Positions 33,795 to 45,782 are shown, numbered from the stretch's first letter. The stretch is 64,000 nucleotides of DNA from Viridibacterium curvum (GCF_039544165.1 NZ_BAABLD010000015.1:1-64000); one strand, 5' to 3'. Translations and numbers: made by a program. The notes: generated by a model not told the origin, from the sequence alone.

Positions 33795-36251
33795 ATGACC
33801 TCCTCGCCACGCCCGCACGCCCCCCTGGCATCCGCCTTGCCAATACGAAGTCTGGCAACGATCTTTCTGTGCAGCTTTGCGCTTTCACTGATAGGCATCA
33901 CGCTCTCTCGCATGCCCGGCACGGTTGCCACACTGTGGTACGCCAACGCCGCCGGCACCATGTTCATGCTTGCGCACCCCACCCGCATCTGGCCAGCCGT
34001 GCTGGGTGTCGCACTGGGCGGCAATCTGGCTGCCAACCTGGCGGTGGGAGACTCTTTGCTGGTGTCGCTCAGCTTCCTGCCTGGCAACGGCATCGAAATC
34101 CTGCTCGCGGCAACGCTGCTGAATCGTCTTGGCGGTTGCTGTGAGGCCTACAAGAACCCAGCCGCACTGCTGCGCCTCTTCTGCATCGGCGGCCTCATCC
34201 CCACCCTCGTAGGGGCTACCCTCGGCGCCGCGACGCTGGCCTGGCACGGCTACGCCACGTTCCAGCATGCATGGCCCAAATGGTTCGAAGGCGCGCTGAT
34301 CGGCACGGTATCCATCCTGCCGCTCGGCTTCTTCATCCTGCGACAAGGCAGCAGCGCCGTGATCACAACGGTGACGGACCCCACCGCATTCGCCATGATG
34401 CTGGGTGCCGCCGGCATCGCACTCGTCGGCTCATCGGCATTGCCCTACCCATTCATATCGATTGCCATCCCGCTGGCCTTTCTGGCTGTGCGCAGCGGCT
34501 TCCTCATCACGGCGCTCGCAACATTTCTTGCCTCCCTGTGCATAGGGACACTGATCGCCCAGGGGTGGCTCTCGCCACTCGGCATGGATGCCAGCTGGAC
34601 CCACGTCCATTTCTACCTGGGCCTGCTGCTCTCGCTGGTGCCGGCACTGCTGCTTGCCGCATCAATTGAGGGGGGCCGTGATCTGGTGAGAGATCTGGAT
34701 AGCGCCCGCCAACGTGCAGAACTGGCCTTCGAGACCAAAAGCCGCTTCCTCGCGAACATGAGTCACGAAATCCGCACACCACTGTCCGCCACCATGGGCA
34801 TCCTTGACCTGCTGAACGCCAATCCACCCGAAACTCGCCGGCAACAGCTCGTCACCCAGTTGCGGACAGCCACCCAGAACCTGCGCACCGTGGTCGACGA
34901 CATTCTCGACTACTCACGCGCCGAGGCAGGCCAGCTGCAACTTGAAAACACCCCATTCAGCCCGCATGCCCTGTGCAACGACTTGCGTGATGTCCAGCTT
35001 GCCCGCATGTCTGCCGAGAATGGGCCGAGCCTGGCGGTAAAGCTCGACAACGCCATTCCCCCTCTTCTGCTTGGTGATGCCTTCCGGCTGCGCCAGGTGC
35101 TGATGAATCTGCTCGACAACGCCGTGAAGTTCACACCGACCGGCCACATCGAACTGGCGCTCAGGCTAAAGCGGCGCAATGGCGATCATGTTGACCTCGA
35201 GTTCTCCGTTACCGACACGGGAATCGGCATTCCGACTGCGCAACAACAACAGATTTTCGAAGCGTTCACTCAAGCAGACCCTTCGATCAGACGGCGCTTT
35301 GGTGGAACAGGGCTGGGTCTCTCGATCTGCCAGCGCATCGTCAGCCAGATGGGCGGAAAAATCGAACTCGACAGCCAGGAAGGTCAGGGCAGTCGCTTCG
35401 ACTTCACGTTGCGACTGCCGATTGCTACACAGAGCGACCCACAGTCCGATGGCGCGGCGGCACCCCGCAGGCGCCTTGGAGGCATACGCACCCTGCTGGT
35501 TGAAGACAACGATCTCGGCGGCTCCGTGCTCACTGCCCTGCTCCAGCAGGAGGGCGCCGCAGTGCGTCTGGCCGAGAACGGGCTGCATGCGATAAGTTTG
35601 CTGGAAGACCCCGAGAACACCTTTGACCTGGTCCTCATGGACTTGCACATGCCCATTCTGGATGGGCTGGAGGCCACGCGGCGCATCCGCAGCATCGGCC
35701 GGCTGGCCACGATCCCCATCGTGGCCATGACAGCAGACGTCCTGCCAGAGAGCAGGGAAAAGTGCCTGAGCGCAGGCATGAATGGGCATCTGGGCAAGCC
35801 GCTGGACATGGATCAGCTTTGCCAGACCATCGCAGCGCTGCAAGCGTCCGGCAGCCTGGCACTTGCACGGCCCCCGGCAGAAGCCGCGCGCGCTACGGAC
35901 CTTGACCTGCCCGATACCTTGCGACGCCTGGGAAACAATGCGGCGCTGTTCCTGCGCACGGCAAAGCGATTCAGTAACGAATACGCCTCGCTCACGAGCC
36001 AGCTCGCAGCCTGGCGCGAGAGCAACCAGATCGCGTTGATTGAGAACGCCCTGCACAACCTCAGAGGCAATGCCGCCACACTGGGCATGGCACAGCTGGC
36101 AGCCCATGCCCAATCGCTGCGACAGCGAAGCCACAGCTTGAAGAGCACGGACATCGAATCGCTCACCACCACGCTGAGCGACGCACTGCGCCAGCTCACA
36201 GCCGCTGTGCAGCAGCTCGAAACCGTTCCTTGCGGAGCATCCAACACATGA
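33795..36251 (+). CDS. MASE1 hybrid histidine kinase with receiver and HPt domains
   Basis: The 818-aa protein (from the ATG at 33795) has a MASE1-type membrane sensor of about eight helices (18-290), a kinase core with His324 in MSHEIRTPL, an ATPase with DTGIGIP and GTGLGLSIC, a receiver (VEDND; LVLMDLHMPILDG; GHLGKPLD) and a C-terminal HPt domain with the relay histidine in ALHNLRGNAATLG. All relay residues for a His-Asp-His phosphorelay are in one chain. The final aspartate is presumably in the ANTAR-type regulator encoded next, whose start overlaps this stop (ATGA). An ATG at 33699 is an alternative start. The MASE1 ligand is unknown. Confidence 0.92.
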   Translation: MTSSPRPHAPLASALPIRSLATIFLCSFALSLIGITLSRMPGTVATLWYANAAGTMFMLAHPTRIWPAVLGVALGGNLAANLAVGDSLLVSLSFLPGNGIEILLAATLLNRLGGCCEAYKNPAALLRLFCIGGLIPTLVGATLGAATLAWHGYATFQHAWPKWFEGALIGTVSILPLGFFILRQGSSAVITTVTDPTAFAMMLGAAGIALVGSSALPYPFISIAIPLAFLAVRSGFLITALATFLASLCIGTLIAQGWLSPLGMDASWTHVHFYLGLLLSLVPALLLAASIEGGRDLVRDLDSARQRAELAFETKSRFLANMSHEIRTPLSATMGILDLLNANPPETRRQQLVTQLRTATQNLRTVVDDILDYSRAEAGQLQLENTPFSPHALCNDLRDVQLARMSAENGPSLAVKLDNAIPPLLLGDAFRLRQVLMNLLDNAVKFTPTGHIELALRLKRRNGDHVDLEFSVTDTGIGIPTAQQQQIFEAFTQADPSIRRRFGGTGLGLSICQRIVSQMGGKIELDSQEGQGSRFDFTLRLPIATQSDPQSDGAAAPRRRLGGIRTLLVEDNDLGGSVLTALLQQEGAAVRLAENGLHAISLLEDPENTFDLVLMDLHMPILDGLEATRRIRSIGRLATIPIVAMTADVLPESREKCLSAGMNGHLGKPLDMDQLCQTIAALQASGSLALARPPAEAARATDLDLPDTLRRLGNNAALFLRTAKRFSNEYASLTSQLAAWRESNQIALIENALHNLRGNAATLGMAQLAAHAQSLRQRSHSLKSTDIESLTTTLSDALRQLTAAVQQLETVPCGASNT

Positions 36252-36823
36252 GCGGCTGCATCGCCATTGCAGAGGACGACCCGATCCAGCAGGACGTGCT
36301 GAGCACCACGCTGGAATCGGCGGGCTACACGACCTTGACGTTCAGCAACGCCGAGAGCCTTATAGCCCGCCTGGACTCCGCCACACAGCAACCCGATCTC
36401 GCACTGCTCGACATCGGGCTGCCCGGCATGTCCGGACTGGCTGCTGCAGACTGGATCCAGAACAATACTGCCGTACCGTGCATCGTCATCACTGGCGACG
36501 ACCAGGCGGCCAGCGTCGAGCAAGCCATTTCGGCAGGCGCCTTTGCATACATCGTCAAACCGCTCGATGCCGATCACCTGATGCCGCAAATACGCACCGT
36601 CATGGCACGCCATGCCGAACAGCGGCAATTGCAATCCCGTCGCACGCAGCTTGAACTGGCACTCCAGACCGACCGGGGCGTCAGCGTGGCCATCGGCATC
36701 CTCATGCATGCCCTGCAGATCGATGAGGCCGCCGCCTTCGAACGCCTGCGTGCCAAGGCCCGCGCCAGTCGCACGCCGATAGCCACACTGGCACAGGCCA
36801 TCGTCGAGCGGCGTACCCCCTGA
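36248..36823 (+). CDS. Response regulator with ANTAR RNA-binding domain
   Basis: The 191-aa protein has an N-terminal receiver (AEDDPIQ; LLDIGLPGMSG; YIVKPLDADH) and a C-terminal ANTAR domain (about 135-190: AIGILMHALQIDEAAAFERL, then a short helix). ANTAR proteins such as AmiR and NasT bind paired hairpins in leader RNAs and prevent termination. It overlaps the MASE1 hybrid kinase gene, so it is the expected last acceptor of that relay. No ANTAR-type double hairpin was recognised in the window, so the target RNA is unknown. Translation is coupled to the kinase. Confidence 0.9.
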   Translation: MSGCIAIAEDDPIQQDVLSTTLESAGYTTLTFSNAESLIARLDSATQQPDLALLDIGLPGMSGLAAADWIQNNTAVPCIVITGDDQAASVEQAISAGAFAYIVKPLDADHLMPQIRTVMARHAEQRQLQSRRTQLELALQTDRGVSVAIGILMHALQIDEAAAFERLRAKARASRTPIATLAQAIVERRTP

Positions 36824-36951
36824 CGCGCCGCGCAGGCAGAGACTGGGGGTCGGGCCGTGGCGGCTGATCCCGCCCGCCGCGCCCACCTCATCAGGTAAAA
36901 TCGCGGTCTTTCAGTCACTTGCTGGCCACGTCCCGGCCCGTCACAACGCCC

Positions 36952-39597
<2,646 letters not shown>

Positions 39598-39620
39598 GCC
39601 CGGCCTCACCCAGCCCGCAT

Positions 39621-39650
39621 GAAGGCCCCGCAAGGGGCCTTCGTCTTTTC
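39621..39650 (+). terminator. Intrinsic terminator of alaS
   Basis: The GAAGGCCCC/GGGGCCTTC stem with GCAA loop is followed by GTCTTTT, 23 bases after the alaS stop. Confidence 0.85.
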
Positions 39651-39742
39651 GGGCCGTCAGAACTGACGCGCCGGAGGGCTCAAGAGCCCCCCGGGAATGG
39701 CCGATAAACAGGGCTGACGCCCCGTTCCGGCCCGCGACCTTC

Positions 39743-42700
39743 GTGACGACCGCCCAGACTCCACCGCAGCTTGCCGACGACCTCCAGTCCCGGCTGACCC
39801 GCCCGGTCGCACACCACGTGCTGGCCGCGTTCGTGCTGGTTCTGGCTTTCGCATTGGCTGGTTTCCTGTGGTTCTCGCAGACCGGCCACGAGACACGCAT
39901 GCAGCAGACGCAGGTTCGGGAGTACGCCCGGACGGCTGCCGCAACCATGCAGGCCGACCTGCAGACCATCGAGCTGCTGCTGCGCAGCCTTGCCGATGCG
40001 CCGCAACCTGCTGCGCAAGCCGAGCTGTTGCAGCCGGCGCTGTTGCGCTGGCCCGTTGCTGCCATCTTCGTGCGCAGGGGCACAAGTGGTGCGCCCATCA
40101 TCCTCCCCGCCCCGGCAATCGCTACGGCGAGCACCGAGGAGCTGAGTTCCGGCTTCACCGAGGCCGCCCACATCGCCGGCCAGGCCGGGTTGCCGGGCTA
40201 CGTCACCGAGGGCAGCGTCGGCCATGAAGGCCAGTACCTTGTCATCGCCGTCGTGACTCGATCCGGCAATGCTGCGGGCCTGGCCCTGCGCGCCGAGGAC
40301 TGGGTCCGGCTCCGCACCGGTAACTTCCAGGGCTGGTTCAAGGCCGGCCTGCTCACCAACGCCAGTACGCCATCCAATGACAACGTGCGCGTCTGGTCAC
40401 ACGACTTCCGTGACATTGCCCCGGCCCTACGCCTGCAAGGCATTTCAGCCACGCCGGACAGAGAACATGACGCCCTGCTGCTGCAATGCCTGCTGGTCGT
40501 GGCACTGGGTTTCGCCATGGCCTTCGTGTTGCAAAGATCAGGTATGCAGCGCCTGCAGGCCGAAGCTGCGGTCGACGTGGCAGGCAGCGCACGTGAAGCC
40601 TCCGAACGGCGCCTGCGTCGCGCCCTGGAGTTGAGCCGGGATGGCGTCTGGGAGCTCGACCCTGTGCGCGGCACAATCTACCTGTCACCACAGGCCCGCA
40701 AGCTGCTCGACATCCCTGCAGAGATTGCACTGACCCCGAGGGCGGCGCTGCTCTACCTGCCACGCCACTGGCGTCGCGAGCTGATTGCGCGCTTGCGCAC
40801 CACGGGCGTCACAGGCGAGACACAGGAGCTGCGTCTGCACCTTGGCGACAGCCTCAATGCACGCTGGCTGCGGTTGCGCGTGCGGGCCCTCGAAGACCAG
40901 GGTGTGCGCCTGCTCACGGGCAGCCTTGCCGATATCAGCGAAGAAATGCAGCAGGCCGGCATACACGAGCGCTACCGCGCGATGCTGATGCGAGTCATCG
41001 ACGCACTGCCAGTGCCAATTGCCCTGCACGGAGCCGATCAGACCCTGCTGATGATGAATGAGCGCTACGCCACGCGAATGCTGTTGCCTCTCCAGGAGAT
41101 TGCCCATCAGCCCGAGTACGACAGGCTGAGGCAGCACATTGAAGAGCTGGGTCTGCAAGCGATCACGACTGGCGAGCCGCAAAGCCTGGAAGCCTGGCTG
41201 CCGATGCTGGATGGCGAGATGCGCTACCTGCGCATAAGCCGTGCGCTATGCGACGGCCTGGAGGGCGAGCCCAATGTCGTGGCGAGTTTCGAAGACATCA
41301 CCGAACCGACGATGGCGGCACAGCAGATCCGCGCTGAGCGTCGCTTCTTCCAGCGCCTCATCGACAACCTGCCCAACCCCACCTTCGTCAAGGATGCGCA
41401 GCACCGCTACACGCTGACGAACCAGGCGCACGCGCTCGACAATGGCACGACGACGCAGGACATCATCGGCAAGCGTTCGAGCGACTTCACCCCTGAAGCG
41501 GCTGCCGACATCGAGATGGCTGAAGATGCCCTGCTGGCTGCGCCGGCCGGCACCATTGTCGAGCAGGAAATGTCGTTCAATCGGCACGGCGATATGCAAT
41601 ACGTGATCCTTCGCAAAGTGCACGTCGACGATGGGGAGGGCAATCACGTCCTGCTCTGTACCAGCACCGACATCACCCGCATGCGCGAGACGGAAGAGAG
41701 TCTGCGCCGGCAATCCGGGAAGCAGGCGCATCTGCACAGCTTCCTGCAATCGGTGCTTAACGCCGTACCGCACCCCTTGTTCGTCAAGGACCGGCAGCAC
41801 CGTTACCTCATCAGCAATCGCGCACATGCCGAGACGGTCGGCGCCGCCAGTGTCGATGAGGTCATCGGCAAGCGCTCGTCTGACTTTGTCGATGCCGAGG
41901 TGGCAGCCGCCATCGAGGCGGCGGAAGACGCGCTGTTCGCTGACGGCGGCACGACCCTGCTGAACAAGGAATATGTGCTACCGCACCGGAATGGCGACAC
42001 GCGCTACGTGATCCTCTGCAAGGCACTGTGCATCGACGCCGATGGTCAGCGCGTGCTGGTAGGCGTGAATACCGACATCACCCACCTGCGCGAGGTCGAA
42101 GAAGGTCTGCGCCAGCATCGCGACCAGCTCGCCCAGCTGGTGCGCTCGCAAACCATGGAGATCGTGCGCGCCAACGAGATCGTGGAACAGGCGCGCGAAA
42201 CACGGGCCAGCTTCCTCGGCCACGCCTCAGCGGCCTTGCGGGGCCCGCTCAACGACATCCTGCAGGCCTCACGAGAACTCGATGCCTCGCTGCATCCCGA
42301 GACCCTGCAGCACATCCACAACCGCTGTGCGGCCTTGGTCGATCAGATCGCCGCCCTGTCGCGCTCCGCCATGGCCAACAAACTCGAAGGGCCGCTGGCA
42401 CTGCGCCCCGCCTCGCTCACGCACCTGCTGCACGATGTGGCGGGTGAGTTCCAGGTGTGGTTGCAATCCAGGCAGATGCAGCTCGTCATCGAAGAGGCTG
42501 ACGAAACGCCTCCTGTGCTGGCCGACAAGGCCCTGCTATGCCGCGCACTGCGCCTGCTGATCCAGCAGGCCGCCAGCACGGCCACAGAAGGCAGCAGCCT
42601 CCGCTTCCAGCTGCGCACAACAGGCGGCCACCAATCCGCCGAGGTCGAGCTTTGCATGCACTGCGTCCTGGCCGACGCTGCAACACCGACGAGCATCTGG

Positions 42701-42844
42701 CAGGAAGCCGAGCCATTCCTGCGCGCGCAACATGGCAAGATCTCGGTGTCGCGCGGCGCTGCCCCCCAAAACAACGAAGTGTCTATTACTGCAAGCCTGC
42801 CGGCCTGTGTCGGCGACACCATTCCGGACCCCGTTACGCATTGA
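39743..42844 (+). CDS. Multi-PAS membrane sensor with degenerate histidine-kinase core
   Basis: The 1033-aa protein starts at a GTG. It has a membrane helix (about 25-47), a periplasmic domain, a second helix (about 248-268) and four PAS-like domains. The last two are similar to each other: each has a VKDxQHRY stretch followed by IGKRSSDF. The C-terminal third looks like HisKA plus HATPase, but the phosphoacceptor histidine is Ala830 (FLGHASAALRGPLN against the usual MSHELRTPLN). The N-box reads LLIQQAAST without the asparagine, and the glycine-rich boxes are missing. It should not autophosphorylate. It leads an operon with a REC-RsbW-like and a REC-PP2C gene, so it probably signals by conformation or by recruiting another kinase. 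Confidence 0.88.
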   Translation: MTTAQTPPQLADDLQSRLTRPVAHHVLAAFVLVLAFALAGFLWFSQTGHETRMQQTQVREYARTAAATMQADLQTIELLLRSLADAPQPAAQAELLQPALLRWPVAAIFVRRGTSGAPIILPAPAIATASTEELSSGFTEAAHIAGQAGLPGYVTEGSVGHEGQYLVIAVVTRSGNAAGLALRAEDWVRLRTGNFQGWFKAGLLTNASTPSNDNVRVWSHDFRDIAPALRLQGISATPDREHDALLLQCLLVVALGFAMAFVLQRSGMQRLQAEAAVDVAGSAREASERRLRRALELSRDGVWELDPVRGTIYLSPQARKLLDIPAEIALTPRAALLYLPRHWRRELIARLRTTGVTGETQELRLHLGDSLNARWLRLRVRALEDQGVRLLTGSLADISEEMQQAGIHERYRAMLMRVIDALPVPIALHGADQTLLMMNERYATRMLLPLQEIAHQPEYDRLRQHIEELGLQAITTGEPQSLEAWLPMLDGEMRYLRISRALCDGLEGEPNVVASFEDITEPTMAAQQIRAERRFFQRLIDNLPNPTFVKDAQHRYTLTNQAHALDNGTTTQDIIGKRSSDFTPEAAADIEMAEDALLAAPAGTIVEQEMSFNRHGDMQYVILRKVHVDDGEGNHVLLCTSTDITRMRETEESLRRQSGKQAHLHSFLQSVLNAVPHPLFVKDRQHRYLISNRAHAETVGAASVDEVIGKRSSDFVDAEVAAAIEAAEDALFADGGTTLLNKEYVLPHRNGDTRYVILCKALCIDADGQRVLVGVNTDITHLREVEEGLRQHRDQLAQLVRSQTMEIVRANEIVEQARETRASFLGHASAALRGPLNDILQASRELDASLHPETLQHIHNRCAALVDQIAALSRSAMANKLEGPLALRPASLTHLLHDVAGEFQVWLQSRQMQLVIEEADETPPVLADKALLCRALRLLIQQAASTATEGSSLRFQLRTTGGHQSAEVELCMHCVLADAATPTSIWQEAEPFLRAQHGKISVSRGAAPQNNEVSITASLPACVGDTIPDPVTH

Positions 42845-42858
42845 TACTGGAGCTGTAA

Positions 42859-43758
42859 ATGAGCGCGTCACTCCTCGTCGTCGACGACGAACCCCTGAAC
42901 CTTGAAATCATCCAGGAGTACCTGGACGGCGAACCGTTCGACCTGACGCTGGCGGAGAGCGGAGACGAGGCCTGGAAGATTCTCGACGCAAGCCCGGAGT
43001 CCTTCAGCGCCGTACTACTCGACCGCATGATGCCCGGCATGAGTGGCATCGACCTGCTGCGCAAGATCAAGGCAGACCCGCGCCTCGAACACCTGCCGGT
43101 CATCATGCAGACTGCCGCGGCTGCGCCCGAGCAGGTCGCTGAAGGCCTGAATGCCGGCGCCTACTACTACCTCATCAAGCCCTTCGAGCGCGCGACGCTG
43201 CTGTCCATCATCCTTGCCGCGCTCGATGACGTGTCCCGCTGGAGCGACCTGCGCCAGCGCGTCACCAGCAACGTGCTGGCCCTGCAGCGCATCGATACAG
43301 CTGAATTCAGCTTCCGCACCCTGCACGAGGCCGAAGCGCTGGCCGGTCTGATCTCACAACTGGCTGCCGAGCCCGACTCCGCGCTGATGGGCCTGGCGGA
43401 AATCCTCGTCAATGGCGTCGAACACGGCAACCTGGGCATCGATTTCGCTGAAAAATCGCGCCTCAAGATGGAGGACGGCTGGGCTGCCGAAGTCGAGCGC
43501 CGCCTGGGTCTGCCCGAAAACAGCGAGAAACGTGTGCGCATCAGCATCAGCCGTGAGGCGGATCACTGGTGCATCGTGGTCCGGGACGAAGGCCCCGGTT
43601 TCGACTGGCAGTCCTTCATCGAGCTGGCGCCAGAGCGGGCATTCGCCCCCAATGGCCGTGGCATCGTCATGGCGCGCAAACTGGCATTCCTCTCCGTGGA
43701 GTACAAAGGTTGCGGCAATACGGTGGAGCTCCGCATGTCGGCCAGCACGCGTGACTAA
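42859..43758 (+). CDS. Response regulator with RsbW-like serine kinase / anti-sigma domain
   Basis: The 299-aa protein begins with a receiver (VVDDEP; phosphoacceptor Asp55 in LLDRMMPGMSG; Lys107 in YLIKPFE). After a linker it carries a GHKL ATPase of the RsbW/SpoIIAB type (about 145-295) with N-box AEILVNGVEHGN, RDEGPGF and GRGIVMARKLAF. RsbW-like proteins phosphorylate an antagonist on serine and sequester a sigma factor or other partner. Here the activity would be switched by the attached receiver. It is 14 bases downstream of the pseudokinase sensor gene with a GGAG site, and upstream of a phosphatase gene, the usual partner-switch order. The sequestered target is unknown. Confidence 0.88.
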   Translation: MSASLLVVDDEPLNLEIIQEYLDGEPFDLTLAESGDEAWKILDASPESFSAVLLDRMMPGMSGIDLLRKIKADPRLEHLPVIMQTAAAAPEQVAEGLNAGAYYYLIKPFERATLLSIILAALDDVSRWSDLRQRVTSNVLALQRIDTAEFSFRTLHEAEALAGLISQLAAEPDSALMGLAEILVNGVEHGNLGIDFAEKSRLKMEDGWAAEVERRLGLPENSEKRVRISISREADHWCIVVRDEGPGFDWQSFIELAPERAFAPNGRGIVMARKLAFLSVEYKGCGNTVELRMSASTRD

Positions 43759-43849
43759 CGCGCGAGAGATACGACTTTAGTACTATCCGCGCAGTATCCC
43801 CGCGCACCGCTGAAAGACTCGCGTGGAGTCTCCACCAAAAACGACAAAT

Positions 43850-45394
43850 ATGAGCGTTTCACAAAAACCACTGAGAGTGCTCGTTGCTGATGACGTGCAG
43901 GCCAATCGCACCCTGCTGCGCGCCTATCTTGGCCGCCTGGGCTTCGAAGCCATCACGGCAGAGAATGGCGAGGAAGCCGTGCAGATGTTCCAGTCGAACC
44001 GACCAGACATCGTGCTGATGGACCTCATGATGCCGGTGATGGATGGCTTTGATGCGATACGCCATATCCGCAACCTGGACAGCCGTCGCTGGGTTCCGAT
44101 CTTCGTGGTGTCGGCAATGGACACGGATGCCGACATCATTCGTGCGCTGGAGGGCGGCGCCGACGACTACCTCGTCAAGCCATTGTCATACCAGGTGTTC
44201 GCCGCCAAAATGCGCAACATGTCGCGCGCGCTGAGCTTCCAGCGTGCGCAGGATGAGGCCCACCGTCGCGAGAGCGCGATTTCGGACGCTGTCATCGACG
44301 GCATCATCACCTTCGACGGCACGGGTGCGGTGATCACACTTAACCGCGCAGCCGCGCAAATTTTCGGCGTTCATGACGATGCACTGGTGGGCCGTCACCT
44401 GGCCACACTGGTGACCGAGCGTGAACGCCCGGCATTTGCGCTGGAGCTGGCGCGCAACCTCGAACACGGTACGGGTCAGCTGATCGGTCGAGTCGCCGAG
44501 ATCTCGGCCTGCACGCTGGGCGGACGCAACTTTCCGATGGAGCTGACGATCAGCGCCCTGCCGTCTGATCGCAAGCTGTTCATCGGCGTGGTACGTGACA
44601 TCAGCGAACGCAAGCGCGCGGAACAACAGATTGCCGATGACGCAGCCCGCCTGCGCCAGTACCACGAAGAGGTTGAGGCCGAAGCCGAGCTCGCCAAGGA
44701 CATCCTCGATCGGCACATCCACCAGCAGCACACCGACAAGCGCGGCGCACAGCTGATGGTGCTGCCGACTGAACGCTTCTCCGGTGACATCGTACTGGCG
44801 GGGCGCTCACCTTCAGGCCTGCTCTACGGCCTGCTGGCCGATGCGACAGGCCATGGCCTGGCAGCAGCGATGAGCGGCCTGTCCGTCGTCAGCCAGTTCC
44901 ATCAATCGGTGCGTGCCAATGCATCGGTAAGCCAGATCGTTGCAGAGACCAACAAGGGACTGCGTGCCCTGTTGCCGCCGGGGCGCTTCGTGGCAGCGGC
45001 GATCATCTGCATCGACGAAACCCAGCGTCGTGCCAGCTACTGGATTGGCGGCGTCCCGAGCGTGCTGCACTTCGGACCAGACGGCCAGTTGCAAGGGCGC
45101 CTGCCTTCAGCCCATCTGGCACTGGGCATCACCGATCTGGACGAAAGTGATTGCGAGCCCGCCTATCTCAGCTGGGATGAACCGGGTGGCTGCGTCCTGC
45201 TGTGTTCGGATGGCGTTTTCGAAGCCGCACTGGAAGGCGGTAACGAGTTCGGCGAAGAAGGCGCCATCGAAGTGATGCGCCGCAATGGCGGCTCGGCCGG
45301 CGCGTTAAGTGCGCTCAATGCAGCGCTCGCCCATCACATGGCCGGACACAACCCGCACGACGACGCATCAGCCCTGCTGCTGCAACTGGACTAG
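43850..45394 (+). CDS. Response regulator with PAS and PP2C (SpoIIE/RsbU-type) phosphatase
   Basis: The 514-aa protein has a receiver (Asp58 in LMDLMMPVMDG; Lys110 in YLVKPLS), a PAS domain (about 142-255), a short coiled coil and a PP2C-type serine phosphatase (about 300-514). Metal-binding acids are kept: FSGDIVLAG (Asp313), ADATGHGLAAAM (Asp331), LLCSDGVFEA and PHDDASALLLQ. RsbU-like enzymes dephosphorylate the anti-sigma antagonist and so release the sigma factor. It lies 91 bases after the REC-RsbW-like gene, its natural opponent. I took the ATG at 43850 because family similarity begins there; a start nine codons earlier is possible. Confidence 0.9.
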   Translation: MSVSQKPLRVLVADDVQANRTLLRAYLGRLGFEAITAENGEEAVQMFQSNRPDIVLMDLMMPVMDGFDAIRHIRNLDSRRWVPIFVVSAMDTDADIIRALEGGADDYLVKPLSYQVFAAKMRNMSRALSFQRAQDEAHRRESAISDAVIDGIITFDGTGAVITLNRAAAQIFGVHDDALVGRHLATLVTERERPAFALELARNLEHGTGQLIGRVAEISACTLGGRNFPMELTISALPSDRKLFIGVVRDISERKRAEQQIADDAARLRQYHEEVEAEAELAKDILDRHIHQQHTDKRGAQLMVLPTERFSGDIVLAGRSPSGLLYGLLADATGHGLAAAMSGLSVVSQFHQSVRANASVSQIVAETNKGLRALLPPGRFVAAAIICIDETQRRASYWIGGVPSVLHFGPDGQLQGRLPSAHLALGITDLDESDCEPAYLSWDEPGGCVLLCSDGVFEAALEGGNEFGEEGAIEVMRRNGGSAGALSALNAALAHHMAGHNPHDDASALLLQLD

Positions 45395-45413
45395 GTCCGC
45401 CCCCCCCGGAAAG

Positions 45414-45782
45414 CTAGTGGCTGAGCTCCAGCTTGCCGGGCTCGCCCAACCACTCCTGCGCCATCTCGATCTCATCGAAGACCTGGATTTCCGCCTCGAC
45501 GAAAACCTGTGACAGCAAGGCAGCCCAAGCCACCAGGCCGCTCCCGGACACCACGGCGATGCGACTGAAATCACGCGAATGCATGCGGCCATAGCGGATC
45601 TGCTCGACCAGGGCGTCGAGGGAGCAGGACTCCAGCTCGCGTAGATCCAGCAGGAGATCCAGCGGCCCATTGAAATGCAGGCGGTAGTTGGAGAGCTCTT
45701 CGAACTCCTTGCACTCTGCCAGGCTCAGCCGGCCAAAGGCATGCAACTCAAGCCGGTCTGCAAACACTTCGGTGGTGATCAT
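45414..45782 (-). CDS. SpoIIAA-like (STAS-superfamily) protein
   Basis: The 122-aa protein resembles the SpoIIAA-like family: LDLLLDLRELESCSLDALVE, then RDFSRIAVVSG and AEIQVFDEIEMAQEWL. The position of the DSSGL phosphoserine motif of true anti-sigma antagonists is occupied by ESCSL, so a phosphorylatable serine may survive. It is convergent with the PP2C gene, ending 19 bases from it. The start at 45782 has GGAGG upstream. A TATAGT -10 candidate lies at 45902-45897. A plausible role is the switch protein acted on by the neighbouring kinase and phosphatase, but members of this family also occur outside such systems. Confidence 0.78.
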   Translation of the reverse strand: MITTEVFADRLELHAFGRLSLAECKEFEELSNYRLHFNGPLDLLLDLRELESCSLDALVEQIRYGRMHSRDFSRIAVVSGSGLVAWAALLSQVFVEAEIQVFDEIEMAQEWLGEPGKLELSH

